From assembly GCF_000013605.1 (NCBI RefSeq), contig NC_007908.1, positions 930,001 to 994,000 of the forward strand: 64,000 nucleotides of DNA. Reading direction: 5' to 3'. The notes under the pieces were generated by a model. It saw only the letters and a program-made list of their open reading frames with translations. It had not been told where the DNA came from and did no database searches. This DNA comes from Rhodoferax ferrireducens T118. Its GTDB lineage: Bacteria; Pseudomonadota; Gammaproteobacteria; Burkholderiales; Burkholderiaceae_C. Within the stretch, counting starts at the first letter, position 1. Each line of letters starts with the position of its first letter. Shown piece by piece: positions 55,194-63,878 of the stretch. A program made the position numbers and the translations under genes.

Positions 55194-55586
55194 ATGTCCG
55201 CACTCGAATACTTTGGCAACCCCCCTGTCGCCTCTGACCACCAGCCCCGGCCGTTTTCGCCGGCCGTGCGCGCGGGCGACTTCGTTTATGTGTCGGGTCA
55301 GGTTCCGGGCGACGAAAAAGGTGAAATCGTGCAGGGCGGTATTGAAGTGCAGACGCGGCAGGTCATGAAAAACCTCTCTGCCGCTCTGGCGCTGGCCGGC
55401 TGCACGCTGGACGATGTCTGCAAAACCACGGTGTGGCTGCAGGACGCGCGCGATTTCGGCAGCTTCAACCGCGTCTACATGGGTTACTTCGGCGACAAAA
55501 AACCAGCGCGCTCCACCACCGAGGCGCGCCTGATGGTGGATGCACGGGTTGAGATTGATGTGGTGGCGTACAAGCCACGCGCTTAA
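55194..55586 (+). CDS. RidA-family enamine/imine deaminase
   Basis: The 130-residue protein follows AGGAG. It shows FSPAVRAGDFVYVSGQVPGD, MKNLSAALALAGCTLDDVCKTTVWL in parts and the catalytic-type Arg region PARSTTEARLMVDARVEIDVVA. RidA proteins hydrolyse reactive enamines made by PLP-dependent dehydratases, and it is divergent from the operon containing such an enzyme. It shares the intergenic region with the two candidate operators. Confidence 0.92.
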   Translation: MSALEYFGNPPVASDHQPRPFSPAVRAGDFVYVSGQVPGDEKGEIVQGGIEVQTRQVMKNLSAALALAGCTLDDVCKTTVWLQDARDFGSFNRVYMGYFGDKKPARSTTEARLMVDARVEIDVVAYKPRA

Positions 55587-55835
55587 GCTCAGCTCAATTC
55601 CATCGGGGAGCGGCGAGGTACCTACGGTGACGAGCGTTGGGGCACCGTCCTACCCTGGCCAGGGTAGTGTCGCGTTAGCCGATGACGCTGCCGATCCGGA
55701 CTTCCTTGTGGCCCGGCGTGGTTCGTAGGTGCTGCGTGAAAATCGCTAATCAAAATTCCTTTCGCTCCGAGCGGGGTAGGTTAGGCCTTGTAACACGCCA
55801 ATACCACTCGCATCGGGAGGGGGATAAAAAGCAGA

Positions 55836-56774
55836 GTGAACAATGAAATGAAGACATTCGATGTAGTTGCCCTTGGCGAAGCCATGGTGGAGTTCAATCA
55901 GACCACGGCCGGCCTGCCGGGCTATCTGCGGGGCTTTGGTGGCGACACTAGCAACTCTGTCATCGCGGCCGCGCGGGCCGGCGCCCGCTGTGGCTACCTG
56001 TCGCGCGTTGGCCGTGATACGTTCGGCCAGTCACTGCTGGACCTTTGGACGGAAGAGGGCGTTGCCACCACGGCGATAGAGCGTGATGCAGAGCACCCCA
56101 CAGGCATTTACTTTGTGACCCACGGCCCGAACGGGCATGAGTTCAGCTACCTGCGCGCTGGTTCGGCGGCCAGCCGGATGACACCAGCCTGGCTGCAAAA
56201 TGGAGTGGCAAGCGAGCTACTGTCTGCCAGCAAGATTTTGCATGTGTCCGGCATTTCCATGGCTATCTCCAGCAGCTCCTGCGATACTGTGTTCGCCGCC
56301 ATACAACTGGCTCGTGAAGCTGCAACCCTGGTGTCGTTTGATGCAAACTTGCGCCTCAAGCTCTGGCCGCTGGCAAGGGCACGGGCCTGCATCACACAAG
56401 CCATCTCGATGAGCGATATCTTTCTCCCTAGCATGGAAGACGCCAGCATCCTCTGCGGCCTAAACGATCCGGATCAGGTCGTCGACTGGGGACATTCGCT
56501 GGGCGCGCAGATCGTCGTGTTAAAACTAGGCAGCGAAGGCGCCTTGGTGAGTGACGGTAGCAGACGTGAACGCATCGCCAGCCACCAGGTCCAATTGATC
56601 GATGCCACCGGTGCGGGCGACTGTTTTGCTGGCAACCTACTGGCTCGCATGGCTCAAGGCTGCACGGCCTTTGAAGCCGCACGTTATGCCAATGCGGCCG
56701 CTGCGCTTGCGGTTCAGGGCTTTGGCGCCGTCGCGCCATTGCCCCGGCCGGATGCCGTGCGAGCACTGTTGTGA
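55836..56774 (+). CDS. kdgK: 2-keto-3-deoxygluconate kinase-type PfkB sugar kinase
   Basis: The annotated start is GTG 55836; the ATG at 55848 (MKTFDVVALGE) is an equally good choice. The 312-residue (or 308) PfkB kinase has VVALGEAMVEFNQT, GGDTSNSVIAAARAGARCGYLSRVG in parts, and the C-terminal signature DATGAGDCFAGNLLA with the catalytic Asp. The N-terminal pattern fits 2-keto-3-deoxygluconate kinase. It overlaps the DgoK-type gene by four bases. Other ketoacid or ribokinase-like substrates are possible. Confidence 0.8.
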   Translation: MNNEMKTFDVVALGEAMVEFNQTTAGLPGYLRGFGGDTSNSVIAAARAGARCGYLSRVGRDTFGQSLLDLWTEEGVATTAIERDAEHPTGIYFVTHGPNGHEFSYLRAGSAASRMTPAWLQNGVASELLSASKILHVSGISMAISSSSCDTVFAAIQLAREAATLVSFDANLRLKLWPLARARACITQAISMSDIFLPSMEDASILCGLNDPDQVVDWGHSLGAQIVVLKLGSEGALVSDGSRRERIASHQVQLIDATGAGDCFAGNLLARMAQGCTAFEAARYANAAAALAVQGFGAVAPLPRPDAVRALL

Positions 56775-57700
56775 AGCAACTAGTGGCGGTGGACTGGGGT
56801 ACGTCCACAATGCGCGGCGCATTGCTGGATGACACGGGAAAGGTCCTGGAGGAGAGGTCTTTTTCCCACGGCCTCCTGACGGTGAAATCGGGTGAATTTG
56901 CCTCGGTGTTCGAAAATTGTTTTGGTGACTGGATGCAAGCCCCTGATGCGTTATGTCTAATGTCCGGCATGGTCGGCAGCAAGCAAGGTTGGCTGGAAGT
57001 GCCCTATTGCCCGTGTCCCGCAGGATTCGCAGAAATCGCCGCCAACCTGACGTGGGTGGAGCCGGGCCGTTTGGCCATCGTTCCCGGACTCTCTTGCGAA
57101 AACGATGGCGTTCCTGATGACACGCACCTCCAGCGCATTCCTGACGTCATGCGGGGCGAAGAAACGCAAATTTTTGGTGCACTGCAGCTACTCGGGCTGC
57201 AAGAAGCTCTGGCAGTTCTGCCGGGTACGCACAGCAAATGGGTGCAGGCGCAAGCGGGTCGTATCCAATCATTCTCCACATTCATGACAGGCGAGTTTTT
57301 CGCCCTGCTGCGGCAGCACTCCATTTTGTCGCGCTCGCTCCCGGCCGGCGATGGTGAATTTGACAGCAAGGCTTTCGACCAGGGCGTGACACTGGCCCTG
57401 CGCAGCAACAGCCTGCTGCAAACCGCCTTCAGCACACGCACCCTGTCGCTGTTCGACCGTCTGCCTGCTGAAGCACTGCCCAGCTACCTGTCCGGTCTGA
57501 TCATTGGCGAAGAATTACGTGCCCAGACATTGCAGGCCAACGCCCACGTGGTCATCATCGGCTCAGAGACTTTGACGCAGCGTTACCAGCGCGCGCTGGC
57601 CCTGCGGGACGTATCCTCGCAGCGGGTGGGTTCAGAGGCCACTTGGGCCGGCCTGTGGGCTATCGCGCAAACTCTCGATCCCAGCTTTTTGAATCAATGA
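56771..57700 (+). CDS. dgoK: 2-dehydro-3-deoxygalactonokinase
   Basis: A GTG start overlaps the preceding stop (GTGA). The 309-residue protein is a DgoK-family kinase: VAVDWGTSTMRGALLD for ATP binding, LMSGMVGSKQGWLEVPY, VPGLSC, MRGEETQIFGAL, VLPGTHSKWV. It phosphorylates 2-keto-3-deoxygalactonate at C6 in the De Ley-Doudoroff D-galactonate route. It overlaps dgoA by four bases. Confidence 0.92.
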   Translation: MKQLVAVDWGTSTMRGALLDDTGKVLEERSFSHGLLTVKSGEFASVFENCFGDWMQAPDALCLMSGMVGSKQGWLEVPYCPCPAGFAEIAANLTWVEPGRLAIVPGLSCENDGVPDDTHLQRIPDVMRGEETQIFGALQLLGLQEALAVLPGTHSKWVQAQAGRIQSFSTFMTGEFFALLRQHSILSRSLPAGDGEFDSKAFDQGVTLALRSNSLLQTAFSTRTLSLFDRLPAEALPSYLSGLIIGEELRAQTLQANAHVVIIGSETLTQRYQRALALRDVSSQRVGSEATWAGLWAIAQTLDPSFLNQ

Positions 57701-58332
57701 TGAACGCACACGAAAAATTTGAAGCCGCACTGAACCACATGCCCCTGGTCGCCATTCTGCGCGGCCTGCCTGCGCAGGAGGCACTGGCGGTGGGGGAAGC
57801 CCTGACCAGCACGGGCTGGACCTTGATCGAAGTCCCGCTCAACTCGCCTGATCCGCTGACAAGCATAGCCGCCCTGGCCAGCAACTTTCCGAAGGCATTG
57901 ATCGGCGCTGGCACGGTGATCACACCGGCCGATGTGCGTAACGTGCATGCCGCAGGTGGCCAATTGATCGTGTCGCCCAATTTCAATCCAATGGTGGTGC
58001 GCGAGGCCGTGCGTTTGGGGCTGGTGTGCTTACCCGGCGTGATGACTGCCACAGAAGCCTTTGCAGCACTGGAGACTGGTGCCACGGGACTCAAGTTATT
58101 TCCAGCTGAGATGATCAGCCCAGCAGTCGTTCGGGCTTTGCGCGCGGTGTTACCCGCAGACACACGATTGCTGCCGGTGGGGGGGATTACGCCAGAAAAT
58201 ATTTCCAGCTACTTGAAGGCAGGTGCTAGCGGTTTTGGCATTGGATCGGCCCTTTACAAGCCCGGCACAACGGCGGCCGAGGTGCAGGCCAGCGCCATGA
58301 ACTTCATTGCCGCCTGCCGCGGACCCTGCTAG
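57697..58332 (+). CDS. dgoA: 2-dehydro-3-deoxy-6-phosphogalactonate aldolase
   Basis: ATG 57697 overlaps the dgoK stop (ATGA). The 211-residue class I aldolase has MPLVAILRGL (catalytic Glu region follows), IGAGTVITPADV, SPNFNPMVVREA, and the Schiff-base Lys in GATGLKLFPAE, then LPVGGITPENISSYLKAGA. It cleaves KDPGal to pyruvate and glyceraldehyde 3-phosphate. With dgoK it makes the last two steps of galactonate breakdown; the galactonate dehydratase and a transporter are not visible. Confidence 0.92.
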   Translation: MMNAHEKFEAALNHMPLVAILRGLPAQEALAVGEALTSTGWTLIEVPLNSPDPLTSIAALASNFPKALIGAGTVITPADVRNVHAAGGQLIVSPNFNPMVVREAVRLGLVCLPGVMTATEAFAALETGATGLKLFPAEMISPAVVRALRAVLPADTRLLPVGGITPENISSYLKAGASGFGIGSALYKPGTTAAEVQASAMNFIAACRGPC

Positions 58333-59157
58333 GGCCACGCGAGCCCAATTGTTCGAAGTTATTGATGATCGAGTTGGCCTTGTTGAAACGCATGCTGCAT
58401 GAACAGATTGTCATCAGGGACGGTGTTTACCCATCCGACAACCATACCAGGACTACCCAGAAGCGCGCCAGACATGTCCCAGAACAATACGCTCGTACCA
58501 AACCCAGCGTTAACTGCACCAAACAACAACAGCTTGGCGGTCTGACTCTCGATAATGAGTTTGGTGCCCAAGAAGCCTAGTACCCCATCCAGCGCGACCT
58601 AATGGTGCGCGCTGGTGCACGAACGTCATCACAATTGGCAGGAAGCGCCAAAACAAAGCCAGATATTATCACCATATCTACGCGGTGCTTAAGCGGCATA
58701 ACCAAGATTGGCCAGTCCCGCCATGAGCAGCGAGACTCTCAGCAAACCCCATGGATTCGTCCGCCGGATATTGAGCGGCATCCCCAGTTGCACAGTGCAC
58801 GGTGCCGCAGCGAGAGCTGCTATCACGATTCCAACTTGGGGCACTCGGGCCAGTGTAGATACCGCACACTGGAATCGCGAAGTTATAGGCGTCCCAATCA
58901 ACCGTCCAGCCAGCCATGTTGAGGAAGAGGCAACAGCAGCGTCCGGTCTGTCGGCAAATCAAGGACTTGGCCACTGACCCCACTGAATTTGGCAGCCCAC
59001 AGCGTTACATTGGGAAACAGCTTGGCCCATCAAGCGAAAATCCACAGCTCAACGCAAGCATCAGAAATGCGCTTCGGTGACCAAAGTTGTTCGGACAAGC
59101 AGACTGTTGAAATTAAAGCCATATTTGACATGCAAAGTAACTGATAAGGAGAGAGTC
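58333..59157. other. Gene-poor region with membrane-protein-like fragments (825 bp)
   Basis: Two minus-strand frames of 70 codons (58359-58571 and 58689-58901) are hydrophobic and read like pieces of a transporter (LLLFGAVNAGFG; WGLLRVSLLMAGLANLGYAA) but lack ribosome-binding sites and continuity. They may be remnants of a sugar-acid permease. The right end holds the promoter region of the next gene. Confidence 0.4.
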
Positions 59158-60360
59158 TTGAGTAATATCCCTTTTGACCCGCGCCCTGGACTGGGTCTGC
59201 GACCGATCATCAATGTTTCTGGCACGATGACCGAGTTAGGCGCTTCTATTGTGAGTCCTGAGGTGGTCGCCGCAGTCAGTGATATCTTGCCTCATTTCGT
59301 CGAAATTTCTCATTTGCAACGGCTGGCGTCTAGGCAAATAGCCATGAGCACTGGAGCACAAGCGGGCTATATTACGGCGTCAAGTGCCTCGGCGCTGACA
59401 CTGTCCGTGGCGGCCTGCATGACGGGCTCCAGCCTGAGTGAGATTGAACAGTTACCAGACACCCAAGGCATGAGGTCTAAGGTTCTGCTTCAAATGGGTC
59501 ATGCCATCCACTATGGTGCCTCTATCGAACAGACCATTCGGCTATCTGGCGCGCAAGTCCGGCTAATTGGAACTGCAACTTTGGCGTCGGGATATCAGCT
59601 CGAAGCAGCGATTGATGACGACACTGCTGCAGCTGTATTTGTAGTTTCTCACCACGTTGTTGACCATGGGCAAATTGGTTTACCGGAGTTCGTTGAGATT
59701 TGTCACGCTAGAAACGTCGCGGTGATAGTCGATGCCGCTTCGGAATACGATCTGCATGGCTTCCTCAGCGCTGGTGCTGATATTGTGATTTATAGCGCAC
59801 ATAAATTCTTGGGGGGCTGCACCGCTGGTGTTGTGGCAGGCAAGCTTGACTTGGTGCGCAGCATGTATCTACAGAATCGAGGTATTGGACGTGGCTTCAA
59901 GGTTGGTAAAGAAAGCATCGTTGGTAGCATTGCTGCACTAAGAGCTTGGAGTACACGTGACCACATCGCCGTGCGAGCGAGAGAAGCCGCTGCAATGCAA
60001 GTATGGATGGAGCTGTTCGCACCACTGCCAGGTGTTCAGGTCGCCATCGAACCCGATCCCACCGGCAACCCGCTGTCACGCTTGAGGATACAGATTGATC
60101 CTGCGTCAGCAGGAATTACTGCGTGGGATTTAGCTGACCGTTTAGAACAACATAGTCCGCCAATTATCGTCCGCGACCACGACGTCGAACAAGGTTTCTT
60201 AGTTCTCGACCCATGTAACCTGCACCCAGGTCAAGAGCACATTGTGGCCGACGCCGTGATAGCTATTTGCAGGGCAGCGATGAGATCGCCGGAAAGTTCA
60301 CGAACTTTGGTGGAACGTCGCGCGGCAAATGCTCAGTCATTGCTAAGCTGGCCGGACTAA
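59158..60360 (+). CDS. SelA-fold PLP enzyme (D-glucosaminate-6-phosphate ammonia-lyase-like)
   Basis: I chose the TTG at 59158, preceded by GGAGAG at good distance; the frame is open from 59077. The 400-residue protein is a fold-type I PLP enzyme of the SelA/DgaE-like family: RPIINVSGTMTELGAS near the start, TSSSASALTLSVAA-like loop (TASSASALTLSVAAC), DAASEYDLHGFL and the PLP Lys in YSAHKFLGG. Family members include selenocysteine synthase and an ammonia-lyase that makes 2-keto-3-deoxy-6-phosphogluconate from D-glucosaminate 6-phosphate. The latter would feed the neighbouring aldolase. Its codon use is more AT-rich than its neighbours, hinting at transfer. Confidence 0.75.
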   Translation: MSNIPFDPRPGLGLRPIINVSGTMTELGASIVSPEVVAAVSDILPHFVEISHLQRLASRQIAMSTGAQAGYITASSASALTLSVAACMTGSSLSEIEQLPDTQGMRSKVLLQMGHAIHYGASIEQTIRLSGAQVRLIGTATLASGYQLEAAIDDDTAAAVFVVSHHVVDHGQIGLPEFVEICHARNVAVIVDAASEYDLHGFLSAGADIVIYSAHKFLGGCTAGVVAGKLDLVRSMYLQNRGIGRGFKVGKESIVGSIAALRAWSTRDHIAVRAREAAAMQVWMELFAPLPGVQVAIEPDPTGNPLSRLRIQIDPASAGITAWDLADRLEQHSPPIIVRDHDVEQGFLVLDPCNLHPGQEHIVADAVIAICRAAMRSPESSRTLVERRAANAQSLLSWPD

Positions 60361-60897
60361 CTTTCGAACTTCGAGAATCGGCTAGTCTGGGCGGCAGACA
60401 AGAATTTTCGGCTAGCGAATTGATGAGCTGAATCGTAAATCGGGTAGCCGGGCTGTATTGTCGGAGTAATGCAGTCTCAGTGACTGTTCTATCTTGTCTG
60501 GGCACCTCCCCCTTGCCGTCGATCAGCGGCTCTGTTGGTAAACGCCAAACCAACAATGCAGTTACCTTGATACCCTTGGGGCAGTCCTGGGCCCAGGCAG
60601 CGCAACCCGAACCGGGTATTGCTGCTGTATTGCCGGTCGCGCAGTTGCTAAACCGGGAATCAGAGCCCTAGAAGTGCGGGCGTCGACATCAAAACCAGGT
60701 GCTACATTTAATTCTATGCACTTTACTTTCCGGTTAGCCCACCTCCATAACAGCGTTCGTCAGGGCTGGGCGATACGTCGCGGTCTGGGGCAAGCGCCGG
60801 CGGTCCGCGCAGATCGTGATGACCGACTCCTTCTCCACTTCGGCAACCGTCAAAACCAGCATCCTGAATTTTGTTTCACCTCAAGCTCCGCACAACC
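60361..60897. other. Gene-free region (537 bp)
   Basis: Two short plus frames (60480-60671, 60674-60901) have no ribosome-binding site or known sequence. Probably non-coding, with the promoter for the HpcH/HpaI-type gene. Confidence 0.4.
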
Positions 60898-61716
60898 ATG
60901 AAAACACCTGTCAACACCTTCAAACAAGCCTTGCAGAATCAGCAGGTCCAGATCGGCCTTTGGGTTGACTTGGCCGACGGCCTGTGCGCCGAACTCGTGG
61001 CCGGCATCGGCTACGACTGGCTGCTGCTCGATGGCGAACACGGTCCCAGTGACCTACGCACAATGCTTGCGCAATTGCAGGGCGTCTCCAGCGCCCAGGG
61101 TTCTATCCCCGGCCTGGCTACGCACCCGATCGCACGCGTGCCGATGGGCGAGGTCGCCATCATCAAGCAGTTTCTCGACCTTGGCGTACAGACCCTGCTT
61201 GTGCCCATGGTGGATACGGCCGAACAGGCCGCGCAGATGGTGCGTGCCATGCGTTACCCGCCCGACGGCATCCGCGGCATGGGTAGCTCGGTGGCCCGCT
61301 CGTCGCGCTGGCAGGGCTACCCTAACTACATTCAGGAGGCGAATGAACAAGTCTGTCTGCTGGTGCAAGCGGAGACGGTCGAGGCCATGCGCAACCTCGA
61401 CGCGATCGCCGCCACACCCGGAGTAGACGGCGTGTTCATCGGGCCTGCCGACCTTTCGGCTTCGATGGGTTTTCCGGGCAATCCGGATCACCACGAAGTG
61501 CAGGTCGCCATCGCGGATAGCATCGCACGCATTCTCAAGGTCGGCAAGGCACCTGGCATCATCGCCACGACAGAGGAGCAAGCGCGTAAATGGCTGGCAG
61601 CTGGCGCGTTGTTCGTAGCCGTTGGCGTGGACACCATGTTGTTGTCCGATGCCGCACGCAACCTGCTTTCCAGGTTCAAATCATCCGCCCCCAAGTCGTC
61701 AGCTGGCGGTTACTGA
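60898..61716 (+). CDS. HpcH/HpaI-family aldolase
   Basis: I chose ATG 60898 (MKTPVNTFKQAL); the frame is open from 60871. The 272-residue class II aldolase has QIGLWVDLADGLCAE, DWLLLDGEHGP, the metal-binding Glu in LVQAETVEAM and Asp in GVFIGPADLSASMG. Relatives are 4-hydroxy-2-oxoheptanedioate aldolase, 2-keto-3-deoxy-L-rhamnonate aldolase and 2-dehydro-3-deoxyglucarate aldolase, all cleaving pyruvate from a 2-keto-3-deoxy acid. Context favours a sugar acid substrate. Confidence 0.88.
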   Translation: MKTPVNTFKQALQNQQVQIGLWVDLADGLCAELVAGIGYDWLLLDGEHGPSDLRTMLAQLQGVSSAQGSIPGLATHPIARVPMGEVAIIKQFLDLGVQTLLVPMVDTAEQAAQMVRAMRYPPDGIRGMGSSVARSSRWQGYPNYIQEANEQVCLLVQAETVEAMRNLDAIAATPGVDGVFIGPADLSASMGFPGNPDHHEVQVAIADSIARILKVGKAPGIIATTEEQARKWLAAGALFVAVGVDTMLLSDAARNLLSRFKSSAPKSSAGGY

Positions 61717-62230
61717 AAACCAACTACCCCGGAGTCGGCCATGACCGCACCATTAAGACCGCAGTGGGCACCATGTCGGGCGACATGAACAACTACTGAG
61801 CGGAGTCGAACTGGATAACTCAAGGCTGCCTGTCACATACGACTGGACAGGCTGCATTGGTGTAGACGCCATCCCGCTGCCAGTGTCGGCAACGCGGTAT
61901 GGCCGCCGCCAACTGGGCGGCAGCTTGGTGGAAAGCTAACGCATCAACTGAGTCAACGGTCCACTCCAAAACATCGAGCGGGGAGTTCAAGGTCGGTTAT
62001 CGGGCAGGCATTTCAAGAAAATCATCGTCGGGAATGGGCATCTGACGGCCAATATGAATGACTGCTGGCAGGTCGGCACAAGTCGAAAATTGAACCGCCA
62101 GAGAACTGCCCTTGGTGAGCGGCAGCAATGTGTCTTAAACAGTCGGCCACCCGGAAAACTGCCCAACACCCAGGCCAGTGACTCGTTAAGACACGCTGAT
62201 GTTGACGGGGTTATAGTGATCGACAATTTA
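61717..62230. other. Gene-free region before the IS element (514 bp)
   Basis: No gene seen. It holds the second copy of the short dispersed repeat at 61999 and ends in TTAA at the presumed IS edge. A plus frame ending at 61799 (...GTMSGDMNNY) overlaps the aldolase end and may be a trace of another gene. Confidence 0.4.
61999..62026. repeat. Short dispersed repeat, copy 2
   Basis: ATCGG-N2-AGGCATTTCAA then AAAATCATC matches 42765-42795 except for a shorter spacer. Confidence 0.35.
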
Positions 62231-63372
62231 AGGCTATGGTGAATAGGTAGGGTCAAAGCGCAGGCATGGGCGTGCGACAACAAGGTTTTGCGAAATTGAA
62301 GGTAATTTCAGCGACTTTGTGCCCCCATTTGGTCTGCTGGGCGGGCCTATTGGCCCGATTTCTCGCCTCATGGGCGCACCTGTGCCATCAGTCTTTGGCG
62401 ACTGAGGTAAATGTTGGCCAACGCCAATGCGGTGAACGCCCGCGTGGCGTTCTTTTGAAGACCACGATAACGCACCTTGCCAAACCCCCACAGGCGCTTA
62501 ACGACACCAAAGACATGCTCCACGCGTGAGCGGATGCGTGACTTGTTGCGGTTCTTGGCACGCACTGCCTTATCAATGATTCCGGCGTAACGGGTGCGCT
62601 GGTTGGTGAAGTCTTTGGCCTTGGGTGCCTTGCTGGCAATCAGATCCTTCTGGCTGGCATAGGCCGAATCACCATAGACGCGCTGCTCGTTACCGTGCAG
62701 CAGATCGGGCAACGGATGCTTGTCATGAACATTGGCCGGCGTCACCACTGCGCTGTGGGCCAAGCCGCTTTGGCTATCCACTCCAATGTGGAGTTTCATC
62801 CCGAAATACCACTGCTGGCCCTTGCGGGTCTGGTGCATTTCGGGGTCACGCGCCTTGTCTGTGTTCTTGGTCGAACTCGGCGCTCCAATGATGGTCGCAT
62901 CTACGATGGTGCCGGTATTGACCTTGAACCCACGCGCCTGCAGTTCCTTGCCAACCTTGGCAAATAGTTCCTCGCCCAGTTTGTTGTCATTGAGAAGCTT
63001 GCGAAACTTCGTGATGGTCGTTGAGTCGGGTACGGGCTCGCGCCCAAGGTCAATGCCTACGAAGCGGCGCAGACTGGCGCTGTCATACGGCGCCTCCTCG
63101 CAGGCCAGATCAGCAAGGTTGAACCAATGTTGGATGAAATGGATGCGCAGCATACGCTCAAGACCGATGGGAGGACGCCCATTGCCTGCCTTCGGGTAGT
63201 GGGGTTCAATGACTTCGCACAGAGCGACCCATGGGACGATGGCCTCCATCGTCTTCAAGAACTCGTCACGCCTCGTGGGCTTGCGGTAGTTCTCGAACGT
63301 CTGGTCGGCTGCCATGGCGAGGGTTTGTTGTTTCATCGGCAGATAACGCTTCACTCACCTCGGGCGTGGACC
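62231..63372 (-). mobile_element. IS5-family insertion sequence, apparently intact
   Basis: This carries a full transposase gene. TTAA occurs directly outside both proposed ends (62227-62230 and 63373-63376), and TTAA fits the YTAR target of IS5-type elements. The ends pair only loosely: the right tip reads GGTCCACGCCCGAGG inward, and a better inverted match (GGTCAAAGCGCAGG) starts at 62251, so the left boundary could be 20 bp further in. A decayed relative lies at 812-990. Confidence 0.72.
62368..63354 (-). CDS. IS5-family DDE transposase
   Basis: The 328-residue protein starts at GTG 63354 or ATG 63336 (MKQQTLAM). It has an N-terminal IS5 helix-turn-helix region (PPIGLERMLRIHFIQHWFNLAD in parts), and the catalytic triad in VDATIIGAPSS (first Asp), VYGDSAYAS (second Asp) and SRVEHVFGVVKRLWGF (Glu with the following R/K). 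No stop or frameshift, so probably active. Confidence 0.92.
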   Translation of the reverse strand: MKRYLPMKQQTLAMAADQTFENYRKPTRRDEFLKTMEAIVPWVALCEVIEPHYPKAGNGRPPIGLERMLRIHFIQHWFNLADLACEEAPYDSASLRRFVGIDLGREPVPDSTTITKFRKLLNDNKLGEELFAKVGKELQARGFKVNTGTIVDATIIGAPSSTKNTDKARDPEMHQTRKGQQWYFGMKLHIGVDSQSGLAHSAVVTPANVHDKHPLPDLLHGNEQRVYGDSAYASQKDLIASKAPKAKDFTNQRTRYAGIIDKAVRAKNRNKSRIRSRVEHVFGVVKRLWGFGKVRYRGLQKNATRAFTALALANIYLSRQRLMAQVRP

Positions 63373-63424
63373 TTAATCATCAAAGCCTTAAGCCTTTATA
63401 TATTCGTAGGCAGCTTGCAGTCTT

Positions 63425-63763
63425 ATGACAATGAACGAAGTGTATGCCGGGATCGAACCCGCGCGCGCGGAAATCGACATGCTCGAAGGGCCCACCATGC
63501 TTGAGTTTGGCAGCCCGTCGTGCGGGTACTGTCGCGCCGCCCAACCGCTGCTGGCCTCCGCTTTTTCCGATCACCCGAACGTGCGCCGTATCAAAATCGC
63601 TGACGGTAGCGGCCGACCTCTTGGGCGTTCATTCAAAGTGAAGCTTTGGCCTACGTTGGTATTTCTCAGTAATGGCCGGGAAATCGCGCGCTTGGTTCGA
63701 ACTGGTGACGCGGGCGCGATCCGCAGAGCCCTCGCGCAGATCGAATCATCGCCCCTGGCTTGA
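63425..63763 (+). CDS. Thioredoxin-like protein
   Basis: This 112-residue protein has a thioredoxin fold with active site CGYC in FGSPSCGYCRAAQPLL and the cis-Pro in KLWPTLVFL. No signal peptide, so cytosolic. Its CGYC pair differs from the classic CGPC and its partner is unknown. It begins 52 bp after the proposed IS end, with no clear ribosome-binding site; ATG 63431 (MNEVYAGIE) is an alternative start. Confidence 0.85.
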   Translation: MTMNEVYAGIEPARAEIDMLEGPTMLEFGSPSCGYCRAAQPLLASAFSDHPNVRRIKIADGSGRPLGRSFKVKLWPTLVFLSNGREIARLVRTGDAGAIRRALAQIESSPLA

Positions 63764-63878
63764 CCGCACTCCAGTGGGTCCAGCAGACCCCGTCCACTGA
63801 CAACAAGATCCAGAACACGGCCAACGGCAATGGTAAGCCCACTTCAAGAATCACTGCCGCCTCTGATAGTAGGTAATC

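Noticed and set aside
57697..58332. Entner-Doudoroff KDPG aldolase (Eda) as the name
   Set aside because: The fold is shared, but overlap with dgoK and the MPLVAILRG start favour DgoA; activity on KDPG is still possible.
63440..63480. GGGATCGAACCCGC resembling a tRNA T-arm on the minus strand
   Set aside because: The T stem does not pair fully and no acceptor, D or anticodon arm can be built around it; it lies within the thioredoxin-like coding frame.
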